Shown: positions 9,141 through 22,865, counted from the first letter of the stretch. The stretch: DNA of 64,000 bases from Pullulanibacillus pueri (GCF_014639255.1 NZ_BMFV01000010.1:1-64000); one strand, 5' to 3'. The notes: generated from the letters alone by a model not told the origin. Numbers and translations are program-made.

Positions 9141-9171
9141 AAAAAAAGCGGCAAAAAAGAGCTCACCGCTT
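9141..9171 (-). terminator. Terminator of guaB
   Basis: AAGCGG and CCGCTT arms around an AT-rich loop, followed on the minus strand by seven T. It lies just past the guaB stop. Confidence 0.8.
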
Positions 9172-9202
9172 ATAGGTTATCCCTATTAAATTTATTAAAT
9201 CT

Positions 9203-10786
<1,584 letters not shown>

Positions 10787-10835
10787 GATAACCTGTAATT
10801 GTTCCATTTTTCTAAACAATAGAAAGGAGAAAACC

Positions 10836-11801
10836 ATGGATTATCAAACAGTATGGGCTCCCTTTTTGCCGTTTAAATCTGTGAATTTCACACAAAAATT
10901 TTTAAGAGCCCTTTATGAAAAAAATAAAGTGGACGAACCGCTTTCTTATAGCTATAAAAACGGATATACCTTTTGTTACTATATTGACCATGGAAGGAAA
11001 TTTTATCAACAAGCTGAAAGTGCGCCTTATGAAATTAAGCCGGTGTTATTATTTTATGGAGCTGTTCAGCTTATTAAGGCTGTATTATTAAGTATCGACG
11101 AAAAATACCCTCGAAATACGGAAGTCCTTGCCCATGGGTTGTCCACGAGAAAACGCAAAAGTCAAAACTACGAGTTTTCTCAGGATACGGTACATATCCA
11201 AAAACGGGGGTTGTTTTCTTATACCGCCCAAACATTATTTCACCTAGGCGATTTAGAGGGCCTCAAATTTAAAATGGAAGACCTTATGATGAGAATCCCA
11301 GATATGCAGCAGCTTTTCTTACAAATGCGGGAGAGGATAACATGTCGCCCTATTACCAAGCAAAATGATTCAACTTATAAAACTTCTCAAGGTATTCTTG
11401 ATGACCTCCACATGACATCTCAACGCTTTTTTCAGTTTTTGGATGGGGATCTGGTCCCTGTCGAACGAAACCCTACAACAGAACTCTACTTCAAGTTTGC
11501 CAATAAAAGGGGGTTTTCATCGCTTTTCTATATCCAAAAGGATCTTTATGGGCATTATTATCTTCCTAGTTTCAGAAAAGGATTTTTTGAACTTCCAGAG
11601 CTATTGGTACACTTAATTCTACTTTATAATTTGAGTATGATCAGCCGATATGAAACAGAATGGTGGAGTGATCTCCATCTCCATCACACTTCTATCGATC
11701 TCCCTTTTATTCATCGCTTTATTGACCTTACGCCTTTGAAATTTCCACAAATGATTGCCGAACACCTCTCACTAAATAGAGAGAATATCATCAATAAATA
11801 G
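10836..11801 (+). CDS. yaaC: YaaC family protein
   Basis: A 321-residue protein with the full-length feel of the Bacillus YaaC family, recognised by the opening VWAPFLPFKSVNFTQKFL and the mid block RKRKSQNYEFSQDTVHIQKR. Function is unknown. AGAAAGGAG precedes the ATG. It is divergent from guaB, as in B. subtilis. Its last 30 bases overlap the end of the convergent HD-GYP-like gene, so transcripts of the two collide. Confidence 0.9.
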   Translation: MDYQTVWAPFLPFKSVNFTQKFLRALYEKNKVDEPLSYSYKNGYTFCYYIDHGRKFYQQAESAPYEIKPVLLFYGAVQLIKAVLLSIDEKYPRNTEVLAHGLSTRKRKSQNYEFSQDTVHIQKRGLFSYTAQTLFHLGDLEGLKFKMEDLMMRIPDMQQLFLQMRERITCRPITKQNDSTYKTSQGILDDLHMTSQRFFQFLDGDLVPVERNPTTELYFKFANKRGFSSLFYIQKDLYGHYYLPSFRKGFFELPELLVHLILLYNLSMISRYETEWWSDLHLHHTSIDLPFIHRFIDLTPLKFPQMIAEHLSLNRENIINK

Positions 11802-12869
11802 ATCTTTATGGTCCTTTAAAGAAAGGGTTTGCTCGCCCTCCATTCTGAGAATGGGGCGAGTAGGATCATTAGTATCTACGTAAATAATTTCCCCTACCTC
11901 CTGATTTGTGAGCCTGACCTTTGTCCCAATTGAAACATGAAGCACATCTTCAAAGAAACAACGAACGATTCGAGAATCGTATTTACTAAATCGGTCGTTT
12001 TTCAAAGACTCTAATGCCTTATATAAAGGGTATTTCGGATGATGGGGCCTTGAACAAATCATAGCGTGAAAATAATCAACAACAGCGATGATCTTACTAT
12101 ATGGATGTAATTGTGTCCCTTTAATTCCGAGAGGATAACCACTGCCATCTTCTTTCTCATGATGCTGCAAGACACCCAGTAATATCCCTTCGTGAACCCG
12201 TGGGTCTTTCTTTAACATTTGATACCCAAAAACAGGATGTTGTTTAAATTGTTTGATATCATAGTCATTTAAATCTGTCATTTTTTTCAGAAGTCTCGGT
12301 GGGAGTTTAGCCAGCCCGGCATCCGCTAACAGACCTGCGAAGCCTATATCGAGAACAGCTTTGGAATCATATTTTAATTTTTTTGCCAATAAAGCGGATA
12401 AAAGGGCGACAGAGACTGAATGATGATAGAGATATTCCTCCTGTTGACAATAATGATAAAGGGTTAATGCCTGTTTTGGATCCTTAATGAAAGTATGGAT
12501 TAATGGGGAGAGCATCGTTTTCATTTCTAAATAGGCTACCGCTTGCCCTTTTTGCCAGTTCATAAATTGCTCTTTAAACAAGGTGACAGCCTCTAAGTAG
12601 TCTTCTATAGCCTCCGAATGAGTAGTACTTATTGATCGGTCATTGGTTTCCTTCTCTACAGCGTCTCGCTTGCGATGGCTAGGATGAAAGGGCGCTCCAT
12701 GATTTAAAATCTCTTCAACGTCAATGGCCTGAATATTAAATGCCTTAAGAACTTCAAGGTGTAATGGGGTTAAAACCGTCTTTTTAGGCATAATCGGTTT
12801 CTCTGACTTAGAAAACACATCAGAACGCAATATACACCCTTCAAGTACATCGCTAAGATTCACCTTCAC
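11772..12869 (-). CDS. HD-GYP-like protein with degenerate HD motif
   Basis: 365 residues: an N-terminal module of about 110 residues (MKVNLSDVLEGCILRSDV opening, as in cyclic-di-GMP phosphodiesterases of this type), then an HD-GYP fold. The GYP part is intact as HHEKEDGSGYP. The HD pair with its GK is replaced: GLLADAGLAKLP where active enzymes read LLHDIGK. The later KIIAVVDYFHAM block (usually a D for metal) is present. Active HD-GYP proteins hydrolyse c-di-GMP; loss of the metal-binding His suggests a binding or regulatory role. It lies between gyrA and yaaC, convergent with yaaC. Confidence 0.82.
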   Translation of the reverse strand: MKVNLSDVLEGCILRSDVFSKSEKPIMPKKTVLTPLHLEVLKAFNIQAIDVEEILNHGAPFHPSHRKRDAVEKETNDRSISTTHSEAIEDYLEAVTLFKEQFMNWQKGQAVAYLEMKTMLSPLIHTFIKDPKQALTLYHYCQQEEYLYHHSVSVALLSALLAKKLKYDSKAVLDIGFAGLLADAGLAKLPPRLLKKMTDLNDYDIKQFKQHPVFGYQMLKKDPRVHEGILLGVLQHHEKEDGSGYPLGIKGTQLHPYSKIIAVVDYFHAMICSRPHHPKYPLYKALESLKNDRFSKYDSRIVRCFFEDVLHVSIGTKVRLTNQEVGEIIYVDTNDPTRPILRMEGEQTLSLKDHKDLFIDDILSI

Positions 12870-12929
12870 TGTTTGCCACCTACTTCGTCATTTTAAAAAC
12901 CTTGTTCAACTGGTGATACGATAGTGTAA

Positions 12930-12963
12930 AAGAGGGAACCAAGTCTTTCTTGATTCCCTCTTC
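12930..12963 (-). terminator. Terminator of gyrA
   Basis: AAGAGGGAA with TCAAG faces CTTGG with TTCCCTCTT around a short loop, followed by TTTA on the minus strand. It lies about 90 bases beyond the gyrA stop and separates gyrA from the HD-GYP-like gene. Confidence 0.8.
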
Positions 12964-13051
12964 TTCGCCTTTAAAGAGGCGGTTCTTTGTGCCAAAAATG
13001 TATAAATCCTTACTACTTTATGGCCTTTACTTTTCTATTTCATTTGGATGG

Positions 13052-15553
13052 TTATTCATCTTCAGAAGGGTTGCTAGAAGGATCGTTGACTTGATCTGAA
13101 GCTTCTACTTCCTCTTCGTTCTCAACCTCTGGGTCACTGTCAATTCGAGCTACTGTAGCGACACTATCCCCTTCTGAAATTCTAATTAATTTAACACCCA
13201 TCGTATTCCGTCCTAGACGGGAAATTCCAGCGACGGCGGTTCGGATAATAATCCCTGTCGTTGTTATAATCATAAGGTCTTCGTCATCCCTTACCGTTCG
13301 AAGGGCCACCATATCACCCGTTTTATCGGTAATATTACATGTTTTAATCCCTTTACCACCGCGCGTTTGAATCCGGTACTCTGGCGTTGCTGTTCGCTTG
13401 CCATATCCTTTTTCAGTCACAATAAGAATCTCTTCGTCCTCTTCAATAATGCTCATACCGACAACCTTATCATCATCTGAAAGGGTAATAGCTTTAACCC
13501 CTGCTGCAGTCCGTCCCATTTCTCTAACATCTGTTTCATGGAAACGAATCGCTAAACCTTTTTGTGTCCCCACAATGACTTCTTTATCACCACTTGTTAA
13601 TCGCACAGAAATCAATTCGTCCTCGTCTCTTAATCCAAGGGCAATCAAGCCACCTTTACGAATATTCGAGAACTGTGAAAGTGAAGAACGCTTAGCAATC
13701 CCTTTCTTCGTCACAAAGAAAAGGAACCAATCATCAACAAAATCCTCAATTGGAAAGACAGCCGTAATATATTCACCTTTTTCAATTTGAATCAGGTTAA
13801 TAATCGGAATCCCTTTTGCTGTTCTCCCAAGCTCAGGAATTTCATAGCCTTTTAATCGGTATACTTTCCCTTTATTCGTAAAGAAGAGAACAAAATGATG
13901 CGTATTAGTCGTAAATAATTGTTCAACAAAGTCATTTTCGTTGGTCCCCATCCCTTGGATCCCACGACCACCGCGATTTTGATTCTTATATGTGTCGATA
14001 GGCATACGCTTGATATAACCATTATGCGTGAGTGTGATCACGATATCTTCTCTAGGAATTAAATCCTCATCTTCAATCATATCAAAGCCAACAGTAATTT
14101 CTGTCCTGCGCGTATCATCATACTTTTCCTTGATTTCGATTAATTCTTCTCGGATGATTTCTAAAACCTTTTCTTCATCCGCTAAGATGGCTTTTAATTC
14201 AGCAATAAGCTTAACGAGCTCTTGATACTCATTTTCAATTTTATCTCTTTCTAGTCCTGTTAACCGTTGCAAACGCATATCTAAAATGGCTTGTGCTTGA
14301 TCATGAGACAATTGATAATTTGTCATCAAGCCTTCCCGCGCGATATCCGTTGTTGCAGAACTTCTAATAAGACTGATGATCTCATCAATGTGATCAAGAG
14401 CAATCCTTAATCCTTCTAAAATATGAGCTCTAGCCTCAGCCTTTTTAAGCTCATATTGCGTACGTCTTTTGATCACCACTTTTTGATGTTCAAGGTAATA
14501 AACAAGACATTCTTTGAGATTAAGGACACGAGGCTGTCCATCAACAAGCGCCAGCAAGTTAATCCCGAAGCTTGTTTGTAAGGCTGTGTGTTTATACAAA
14601 TTATTGAGAAGGACATTCGCATTCATATCTCGGCGAACCTCGATGACGATCCTCATCCCGTTCCGATCAGATTCATCTCGAAGATCACTAATACCCTCAA
14701 TGCGTTTATCTCTGACTAGCTCTGCAATCTTTTCAACGAGCTTCGCCTTGTTCACTTGATAAGGAAGCTCCGTTACAATAATCGTCTCTTTCCCATTTGC
14801 TTCTTGCTCAATATTTACCTTTGCTCGCAGGATAATGGAACCCCTACCCGTATGATAGGCCTTCCTTATCCCTTCACGCCCTAGAATACTCCCTGCCGTA
14901 GGGAAATCAGGTCCTGGAATATATTCCATTAATTCATTAATTTCAATATCAGGATTTTTAGAAAGCGCGAGTATACCGTTAATGATCTCTCCGAGTTGAT
15001 GAGGAGGGATATTTGTAGCCATCCCGACCGCAATCCCCGAAGCCCCATTTACAAGTAAATTAGGGAACCTTGCGGGCAAAACAACCGGTTCCTGTTCTGA
15101 GCCATCATAGTTATCTTTATAATCGATGGTATCTTTCTTAATATCTCGAACAAGTTCCATCGAGATTTTTGACATTCTGGCCTCTGTATAACGCATCGCA
15201 GCCGCCGAATCTCCGTCAACAGAACCAAAGTTACCATGACCGTCTATCAGTTCATAACGATAACTAAAATCCTGCGCCATACGAACCATTGTTTCATAGA
15301 CAGCCGAATCACCATGAGGGTGAAATTTACCGATAACTTCCCCTACAATTCTTGCTGACTTCTTATAAGCTTTATCGGACGTCATGCCCAGCTCATTCAT
15401 CGCATATAATATGCGGCGATGCACAGGCTTTAACCCATCTCTCACATCCGGAATCGCACGACTAACAATAACACTCATTGCATAGTCTAAAAAGGACGTT
15501 CGCATTTCTTGGCTTATATTTATTGGTTTAACACGTGGTTGGTTATCAGACAT
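13052..15553 (-). CDS. gyrA: DNA gyrase subunit A
   Basis: Breakage-reunion subunit of gyrase. The 833-residue protein has the catalytic tyrosine in [11 protein letters not shown], the quinolone-pocket region [10 protein letters not shown], and a C-terminal beta-pinwheel with the GyrA box [10 protein letters not shown], which marks gyrase rather than topoisomerase IV. The tail is acidic. ATG at 15553 follows AGGAGG by six bases; an upstream in-frame ATG at 15574 precedes the ribosome site and is rejected. It is downstream of gyrB, with an inverted repeat in the gap. Confidence 0.98.
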   Translation of the reverse strand: MSDNQPRVKPINISQEMRTSFLDYAMSVIVSRAIPDVRDGLKPVHRRILYAMNELGMTSDKAYKKSARIVGEVIGKFHPHGDSAVYETMVRMAQDFSYRYELIDGHGNFGSVDGDSAAAMRYTEARMSKISMELVRDIKKDTIDYKDNYDGSEQEPVVLPARFPNLLVNGASGIAVGMATNIPPHQLGEIINGILALSKNPDIEINELMEYIPGPDFPTAGSILGREGIRKAYHTGRGSIILRAKVNIEQEANGKETIIVTELPYQVNKAKLVEKIAELVRDKRIEGISDLRDESDRNGMRIVIEVRRDMNANVLLNNLYKHTALQTSFGINLLALVDGQPRVLNLKECLVYYLEHQKVVIKRRTQYELKKAEARAHILEGLRIALDHIDEIISLIRSSATTDIAREGLMTNYQLSHDQAQAILDMRLQRLTGLERDKIENEYQELVKLIAELKAILADEEKVLEIIREELIEIKEKYDDTRRTEITVGFDMIEDEDLIPREDIVITLTHNGYIKRMPIDTYKNQNRGGRGIQGMGTNENDFVEQLFTTNTHHFVLFFTNKGKVYRLKGYEIPELGRTAKGIPIINLIQIEKGEYITAVFPIEDFVDDWFLFFVTKKGIAKRSSLSQFSNIRKGGLIALGLRDEDELISVRLTSGDKEVIVGTQKGLAIRFHETDVREMGRTAAGVKAITLSDDDKVVGMSIIEEDEEILIVTEKGYGKRTATPEYRIQTRGGKGIKTCNITDKTGDMVALRTVRDDEDLMIITTTGIIIRTAVAGISRLGRNTMGVKLIRISEGDSVATVARIDSDPEVENEEEVEASDQVNDPSSNPSEDE

Positions 15554-15573
15554 TAAAAAGCCTCCTACCTTCA

Positions 15574-15607
15574 TGTGTTAATCAATCCTTCATGATTGAT
15601 TAACACA
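15574..15607. repeat. Perfect 14-bp inverted repeat between gyrB and gyrA
   Basis: TGTGTTAATCAATC (15574-15587) and GATTGATTAACACA (15594-15607) pair perfectly across a six-base loop. It lies between the gyrB stop and the gyrA ribosome site. There is no T run, so it is not a terminator; it may be an mRNA processing or stability stem, or an operator. Confidence 0.75.
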
Positions 15608-15629
15608 CATGCCCTCAACGGACATCCTC

Positions 15630-17549
<1,920 letters not shown>

Positions 17550-17599
17550 TTAATCCACCTTCTTCTTTCCAGGTAATCACAATGGTACATCGCTTTGTT

Positions 17600-17851
17600 C
17601 TACGGAGAATTTATTGAGTTTTGGGAACGTTTCTTTAACGTGGCCGGAGAAAATGGTGAATAATAAATGGAATCATTCGTAAGAACAACGGCTTTTGTTA
17701 GTTGTTGACCAACCTCTGTAAACTCTTTATTTTCAAGGGATGTTTTAATAAACTGCTGATTATTGGCATCGTTTCGAAAAAGGTCATAATCAAAAATAGC
17801 GATAACTTCATCGGTTCGAATGATTGTATCCTCGCCTAAGTTAATGAACAT
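17600..17851 (-). CDS. remB: Extracellular matrix regulator RemB (DUF370)
   Basis: 83-residue DUF370 protein opening MFINLGEDTIIRTDEVIAIFD, the YaaB/RemB family. In B. subtilis RemB helps activate biofilm matrix genes; biochemical detail for this orthologue is unknown. It sits between recF and gyrB as in Bacillus, with only 14 bases to recF. Confidence 0.92.
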   Translation of the reverse strand: MFINLGEDTIIRTDEVIAIFDYDLFRNDANNQQFIKTSLENKEFTEVGQQLTKAVVLTNDSIYYSPFSPATLKKRSQNSINSP

Positions 17852-17865
17852 CAGCTACACTCCTA

Positions 17866-18987
17866 TCACTTTTCTCGGATAATATCCCCTTGGCTGACTT
17901 CAAAAGACCTTGCCTGTTGCATCATTTCATGATCAATAGCGTCCGTATTTGTGGTTGTTACAATGGTTTGGACGCGTTCTTTAAAAGTTGATAATAAATG
18001 TGTTTGCCGTCTATCATCTAATTCACTTAATACATCATCGAGAAGTAAAATAGGATATTCACCTACTTCGTTATAAATGAGTTCGATTTCTGCAAGTTTT
18101 AGTGAGAGTGCTGTTGTGCGTTGTTGCCCCTGTGACCCAAAAGTTTGTATGTTTTTGTCATTCACTATGAATTTGAGGTCATCACGATGAGGACCAATTA
18201 AGGTATTGCCACGATCAATTTCTCTTTTTTGATTTTGATCGAAAGCCTTTTCATACACCTTCTTTAGCCTAGACAAATCCATCTCTTCTGATACGTCAAC
18301 AGTGCTTGATAAATAGTGAATATCAAGGTTTTCACAGCCATGACTGATACTTTTATGAATAGGCTGTGCCCATTCCCTTAAAAGCTTAATAAAATAAAAG
18401 CGTCGATGCGTAATATCAGCGACCAACTCTATCATCTGCTCTGTTAAAACTTCCAACATCGTTGTTGAAGGGTTGGTTTGCCTGGAAAGGTCCTTTAACA
18501 AGGCATTTCTTTGTTGGAGCACCTTCTGAAATTCTGACAGTCGATGGAGATATAAGGGCTGAATTTGTCCAATCTCCATGTCCACAAAGCGTCGCCGATG
18601 ACTCGGACTATCTTTCACGAGTCTTAGGTCTTCTGGGGCAAATAAGACCACATTACATAAACCCACGTATTGACTTAACTTTTTCCGTTCAATATGATTC
18701 GCCTTAGCTTTTCTACCTTTGTTATAAATAGTTAACTCTAAAGGAATCGTTCCACTATTCTTTTTTACTCTACCATCTATTTTAGCATATTCTTGTCCCC
18801 ATTGGATTAATTCTTTTACATGAGGTGTGCGATGAGATTTTGCCATCGCTAAAACATAGATAGCTTCTAAAAGATTAGTTTTACCTTGGGCATTTTCCCC
18901 AATAAAAACATTAATAGACTGCGATAAATCAATAGATGACCGTTCGTAGTTACGAAAATGCTCGACTTGAATTGTCTCTAAGTACAA
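17866..18987 (-). CDS. recF: DNA replication and repair protein RecF
   Basis: SMC-like ATPase that loads RecA at gaps with RecOR. 373 residues; Walker A GENAQGKTN at 30-38, and signature/Walker B block LLLDDVLSELDDRR near the C terminus. Translation starts at TTG (18987), after a GGGGGAG site. Lies 21 bases after yaaA in one unit. Confidence 0.97.
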   Translation of the reverse strand: MYLETIQVEHFRNYERSSIDLSQSINVFIGENAQGKTNLLEAIYVLAMAKSHRTPHVKELIQWGQEYAKIDGRVKKNSGTIPLELTIYNKGRKAKANHIERKKLSQYVGLCNVVLFAPEDLRLVKDSPSHRRRFVDMEIGQIQPLYLHRLSEFQKVLQQRNALLKDLSRQTNPSTTMLEVLTEQMIELVADITHRRFYFIKLLREWAQPIHKSISHGCENLDIHYLSSTVDVSEEMDLSRLKKVYEKAFDQNQKREIDRGNTLIGPHRDDLKFIVNDKNIQTFGSQGQQRTTALSLKLAEIELIYNEVGEYPILLLDDVLSELDDRRQTHLLSTFKERVQTIVTTTNTDAIDHEMMQQARSFEVSQGDIIREK

Positions 18988-19008
18988 AAGGGGCTCCCCC
19001 TTTAAATT

Positions 19009-19227
19009 TTACTCTATAATTTTAAAGTCTCCGTGCCCCTCAATAAAAATTTCGTCACCAGCGCGGAGTTTTCTCCCTCTTCTTGTTTCCTGTTCGCCAT
19101 TAACCTTAACGACATACTCTGAAAGAAACCATTTTATTTGGCCCCCCGTCCCAATAATACCTTCTGACTTCAACACTTGCCCTAGTGTCATAAATTCTTG
19201 ATTTTCCCTCAATTGTATCAATTGCAC
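19009..19227 (-). CDS. yaaA: S4-domain RNA-binding protein YaaA (RlbA)
   Basis: 72-residue S4 domain: GQVLKSEGIIGTGGQIKWFL and VKVNGEQETRRGRKL are the RNA-binding core. The family is implicated in late 50S ribosome assembly. GTG start at 19227 behind AAAGGAT. It lies between dnaN and recF, the conserved site in Bacillales, but a terminator after dnaN suggests partly separate transcription. Confidence 0.95.
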   Translation of the reverse strand: MQLIQLRENQEFMTLGQVLKSEGIIGTGGQIKWFLSEYVVKVNGEQETRRGRKLRAGDEIFIEGHGDFKIIE

Positions 19228-19350
19228 GAATGTAACATCCTTTGTCAGTATTTTTAGTTTAAAAATATTGAGTTCCTCTTTCTATTCTAACTCTTTCTAC
19301 ACCATTTGATGAGTCATAATCTTACTTTTTAGTGACCCCGAATAGTAAAG

Positions 19351-19380
19351 AAAAGGCCTCTTGAGAATGGGAGGCCTTTT
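19351..19380. terminator. Terminator of dnaN (two-way)
   Basis: AAAAGGCCTC and GAGGCCTTTT form a perfect 10-bp stem with a ten-base loop and T runs on both strands. It lies 40 bases beyond the dnaN stop. Some read-through into yaaA-recF is likely, since no other strong promoter was recognised in the gap. Confidence 0.85.
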
Positions 19381-19420
19381 AAAGAGCTTAAATAAAAATG
19401 ATGACAGTCAGTCCACTTTG

Positions 19421-20608
19421 TTAATTGGTTCTTACCGGAAGAATGAGCATTAAAATATCCTGTTCATCTACAGGTCGAATTAAGAAGGGGCGCATAGCAC
19501 CAGTGAAATTAATCTTTATTTCAGTCGCGTCAATTTTACTTAATGCGTCCATCATATATTTCGCACTAAAAGAAATTCGGATTTCTTCGCCCTCAATACT
19601 TTTAGTACTCACATTTTCAAAAACCCTACCAATTTCCGTTGATTGTGACAGAATCTCAATCGTATTGTCATTCAATGTTTTTAGTTTTACAACGTTATTT
19701 CTTTCTTCTCTTGCTAATAAGGAAGCCCGGTCGATCGCTTGTAAGAAAGACTTTGTAGATAATATAACCTCTGTTTTCGATTCCTGAGGAATGAGTCCTT
19801 GAGTGTTAGGGTAATTGCCTTCTAACAACCGAGAATAAAATTGCAGATGATTTGATTTAAATAAAATTTGGTTATCCGTAATAATAATTTGGACCCAATC
19901 TGAACCCGAGTCATCTAAAATTTTTGCTAAGTCACTTAAACTTTTTCCAGGAATGATGACATTGCTCTTTTCAAGATTATCCTCGGTTTCAATGCTAATG
20001 GTGCGCATTGCCAAACGGTGACTATCTGTACTAACACAGGATAATTTACCATTCTGGATATTCCAGTTTACACCTGTCAATACCGGACGTGTTTCTGAGG
20101 TGGACACCGCAAAGACTGTTTGTTTAATGACATGTTTTAAAACATCAGTTCGAATGTTAAATGAATTTTCCTCTCGAATTGAAGGAAGATGCGGATATTC
20201 TTCAGCATCTTGTCCATTAAGATTAAATTCACTTGAACCCGAGGTTATTCGAGTCATTAATCTCGAGTCCACTTCGAGATCCACTTGATCTCCAGGTAAT
20301 TTTTTTACGATATCTGAGAAAAAGCGGGCTTGCAGAACAATTTGTCCTGGAATGTCGACCGTTGCATTTTCTATTCCGTTTTCTTCAAGAGGGATAAAGG
20401 ATTGGATAGAGACATCGGAATCACTACCTGTTAGCTCAATGCCCTCTTTTGACGCAACAAATTTAATCCCTGTAAGGATAGGAATTGTTGTTCTTGAAGA
20501 AACGGCTTTTATTACATGATTTACATTTTCAACAAGTTTTTCTCTAGAGATTGTCACCTTTAACTGAAGATCTGAATCTACTGATTCGGAATGAATAAAA
20601 TCTTCCAA
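19421..20608 (-). CDS. dnaN: DNA polymerase III beta sliding clamp
   Basis: Processivity clamp, three repeated clamp folds; 395 residues. The clamp body begins at LKVTISREKLVENVNHV, matching Bacillus DnaN, which starts there. A strong AAGGAGG lies eight bases before the TTG at 20608, so translation appears to start about 15 residues earlier, giving an acidic tail-like extension (MEDFIHSESVDSDLQ). The C-terminal MRPFLIRP and LPVRTN are normal. No alternative start with a ribosome site is visible at the clamp body. It is downstream of dnaA. Confidence 0.97.
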   Translation of the reverse strand: MEDFIHSESVDSDLQLKVTISREKLVENVNHVIKAVSSRTTIPILTGIKFVASKEGIELTGSDSDVSIQSFIPLEENGIENATVDIPGQIVLQARFFSDIVKKLPGDQVDLEVDSRLMTRITSGSSEFNLNGQDAEEYPHLPSIREENSFNIRTDVLKHVIKQTVFAVSTSETRPVLTGVNWNIQNGKLSCVSTDSHRLAMRTISIETEDNLEKSNVIIPGKSLSDLAKILDDSGSDWVQIIITDNQILFKSNHLQFYSRLLEGNYPNTQGLIPQESKTEVILSTKSFLQAIDRASLLAREERNNVVKLKTLNDNTIEILSQSTEIGRVFENVSTKSIEGEEIRISFSAKYMMDALSKIDATEIKINFTGAMRPFLIRPVDEQDILMLILPVRTN

Positions 20609-20783
20609 TGCAGGTGCCTCCTTATCATATATTTTATTTAAAAAATATAGTAGTAATAGTAGTAGGGCCCCTGAATATGTGGATAAGTCACTTTATTGCA
20701 TGAAATTGCATTTATCCACATGTGGGTAACTTGTGCATAAACACAAACTAAACTAGGGGAGTTATAAACAGGACTGTGGAAGA
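20609..20783. other. oriC: oriC, dnaA-dnaN part (unwinding region)
   Basis: All parts of a Bacillus-type unwinding site are seen in order: AT-rich stretch (20621-20647), six DnaA-trio triplets TAG-TAG-TAA-TAG-TAG-TAG (20648-20665), GC-rich clamp GGGCCCC (20665-20671), then DnaA boxes TGTGGATAA (20678-20686), TTATCCACA (20712-20720), TGTGGGTAA (20721-20729) and TGTGCATAA (20732-20740). DnaA loaded at the boxes would extend on the trios to open the AT-rich part. The dnaN ribosome site is at the far end of the region. Confidence 0.93.
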
Positions 20784-22148
20784 TCAGACAGGTGATTTTA
20801 ACTGTTCAGTGACTTCACGGACCTTTTGTTGTAATTCTTTATCAGTATCTAAGAGCTTAGAAATTTTTTCATGGGCATGGATAACGGTGGTGTGATCCCT
20901 TCCGCCAAATTCTTCACCAATCTTTGGCAAGGAATAATCCGTTAGCTCACGGGAAAGATACATGGCAATCTGTCTAGGAAAGGCAATAGATTTTGTCCTT
21001 TTTTTAGCAGAAAAATCCTCTAATTTAACGTGAAAATGCTCTCCAATGACCGTTTGAATATCTTTTATCGTTATTGTCCTTGGTTTAGAGGAAGGAATAA
21101 TATCTTTCAATGCCTCAGATGCAAGATCAACATTGATATCTTGATTAATTAGGGATGAATAGGCGACAACACGTATTAAGGCGCCTTCCAATTCACGAAT
21201 ATTTGTGTCAATTTGATTAGCAATATACATCATGACGTCGTTAGGCATATCTAAGCCTTCCGCTCGGGCTTTTTTGCGCAAAATCGCAATCCTTGTCTCT
21301 AAGTCTGGTGGGGTTATATCGGTAATAAGTCCCCATTCAAACCGTGATCTTAAGCGATCTTCTAATGTTGGAATTTCTTTAGGTGGTCGATCACTAGAAA
21401 TGACAATTTGCTTTAATTCCTCATGTAAAGTATTAAAAGTATGAAAAAATTCTTCTTGGGTCCCTTCTTTTCCCGCTAAGAATTGAATATCATCAATTAA
21501 TAGAACATCAACATTGCGATATTTATTACGAAAGTCAACCTGGCGATTATCCCTAACCGAATTAATAAATTCATTTGTAAATTTTTCAGATGACAAATAA
21601 ACCACCTTTGCATCAGGATTATGTTCAATGACATAGTGACCAATGGCATGCATAAGGTGAGTTTTTCCAAGACCAACTCCTCCATAAATGAAGAGTGGAT
21701 TATAAGCTTTAGCTGGAGCTTCAGCGACTGCAAGTGAGGCTGCATGTGCAAAGCGGTTTCCAGCACCAATAACAAATGTATCAAAAGTATATTTGGGATT
21801 AAGCATATGCTTATTAGGTTCCTTTGCTTTCTCTTGCTTTAAGGCTGTTTTCTTTTTTTTTTGTTGGCGCCTGTTAAAGGCATCATCGATATCGCCTTGT
21901 TTATTGGGAATAATGAATTTAACGTCAATATCAGAGCCGGTTAAGTCTTTCAAGGTTTCCATAATCAAATGAGAATAATGGGTTTCAAGCCAATCACGAG
22001 CAAATTCATTCGGCGCGGAGATAATGAGAGTATTATCAGAAAAGGCATCTGCAGAAGTCGATTTTAGCCAAGTCTCAAAGCTGGGTTTACTGAGCTTTGT
22101 TTCGATGGCGCTCAGCGCGTTACTCCATAATTGTTGGATATTCTCCAT
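20784..22148 (-). CDS. dnaA: Chromosomal replication initiator DnaA
   Basis: 454-residue AAA+ initiator. Domain I (about 1-80) binds helicase-loading partners, domain II is a short K/Q-rich linker, domain III has Walker [10 protein letters not shown] and Walker [10 protein letters not shown], and domain IV carries the DnaA-box-binding HTH signature [11 protein letters not shown]. It is flanked by DnaA-box clusters on both sides, so it is likely autoregulated. ATG start after GGGGGGAT. Confidence 0.98.
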   Translation of the reverse strand: MENIQQLWSNALSAIETKLSKPSFETWLKSTSADAFSDNTLIISAPNEFARDWLETHYSHLIMETLKDLTGSDIDVKFIIPNKQGDIDDAFNRRQQKKKKTALKQEKAKEPNKHMLNPKYTFDTFVIGAGNRFAHAASLAVAEAPAKAYNPLFIYGGVGLGKTHLMHAIGHYVIEHNPDAKVVYLSSEKFTNEFINSVRDNRQVDFRNKYRNVDVLLIDDIQFLAGKEGTQEEFFHTFNTLHEELKQIVISSDRPPKEIPTLEDRLRSRFEWGLITDITPPDLETRIAILRKKARAEGLDMPNDVMMYIANQIDTNIRELEGALIRVVAYSSLINQDINVDLASEALKDIIPSSKPRTITIKDIQTVIGEHFHVKLEDFSAKKRTKSIAFPRQIAMYLSRELTDYSLPKIGEEFGGRDHTTVIHAHEKISKLLDTDKELQQKVREVTEQLKSPV

Positions 22149-22720
22149 GTTACGTTTTATCCCCCCTTATAGCGATTGTTCAAAAAGTAGAGAACACATC
22201 CGTCCTATATTTGAACACCACCTAAATAAAATGAATAATGTCGAAATATCCACAATAGATTTCGACAGTTTATCATTCATCCGATCACTTGTCTACAGTC
22301 ATGAATATTTTGTGGATAGTGTTTATAACAAGCTGTTGAAAAAATCCACAATTTTATCCACAGCCTGTGGAAAGTGAAAATGCGGTTATTATGCAAAATG
22401 GTTTAAAACACAAATATCATATCAAAAATTAGTAGGAATCGCAACGTAAATTATAGTTTATCCACAGTTCTGTTTTTGTTAACAGCACAACTTTTCAACA
22501 GGATGTGAATGTGTGAAAAAAATGTCGATAAGCTCTGGATAAAAAGATTTTTTGTCGAAGGGTTATCCACAGCAAGAGAAAAGAAAGGAAATGGAGTCCT
22601 TAGCATCTTCTGTGTCGTAACATTGTTACGGTGGTGATCAATATATAGAACACGAGCAATTGAGAGCGAATGGACCTAGAATGGATGGATAAAAGGAGGC
22701 CCTTGATTTTTAAGAGGTTC
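22149..22720. other. oriC: oriC, dnaA-rpmH part (DnaA-box cluster and dnaA promoter region)
   Basis: This 570-base AT-rich gap holds perfect DnaA boxes TTATCCACA at 22354-22362, 22458-22466 and 22563-22571, and near matches ATATCCACA (22246-22254), TGTGGATAG (22311-22319) and AAATCCACA (22342-22350). It is the second half of a bipartite Firmicutes origin and must also hold the dnaA promoter, which I could not fix. Strand bias of genes switches here, as expected at an origin. Confidence 0.9.
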
Positions 22721-22749
22721 TTGACATATAAGTAAAATGAAATTATAAT
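22721..22749 (+). promoter_or_regulatory. Consensus sigma-A promoter of rpmH
   Basis: TTGACA (22721-22726), 17-base spacer, TATAAT (22744-22749): a perfect consensus promoter about 115 bases before rpmH. It drives the rpmH-rnpA side of the origin. Confidence 0.9.
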
Positions 22750-22865
22750 GAGTCAGAATGTGTGTGAATGATATGGTTGTGAGAGGGATCTCACAGATCT
22801 GATCAAGAATTAAGAGGCCAAAAAACTATTCATACAGTATTGATAACCTCTGGGAGGTGGAATAG

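Noticed and set aside
12870..13051. rRNA operon expected near gyrA as in B. subtilis
   Set aside because: The gap is 180 bases and holds only a terminator; no rRNA sequence seen anywhere in the window.
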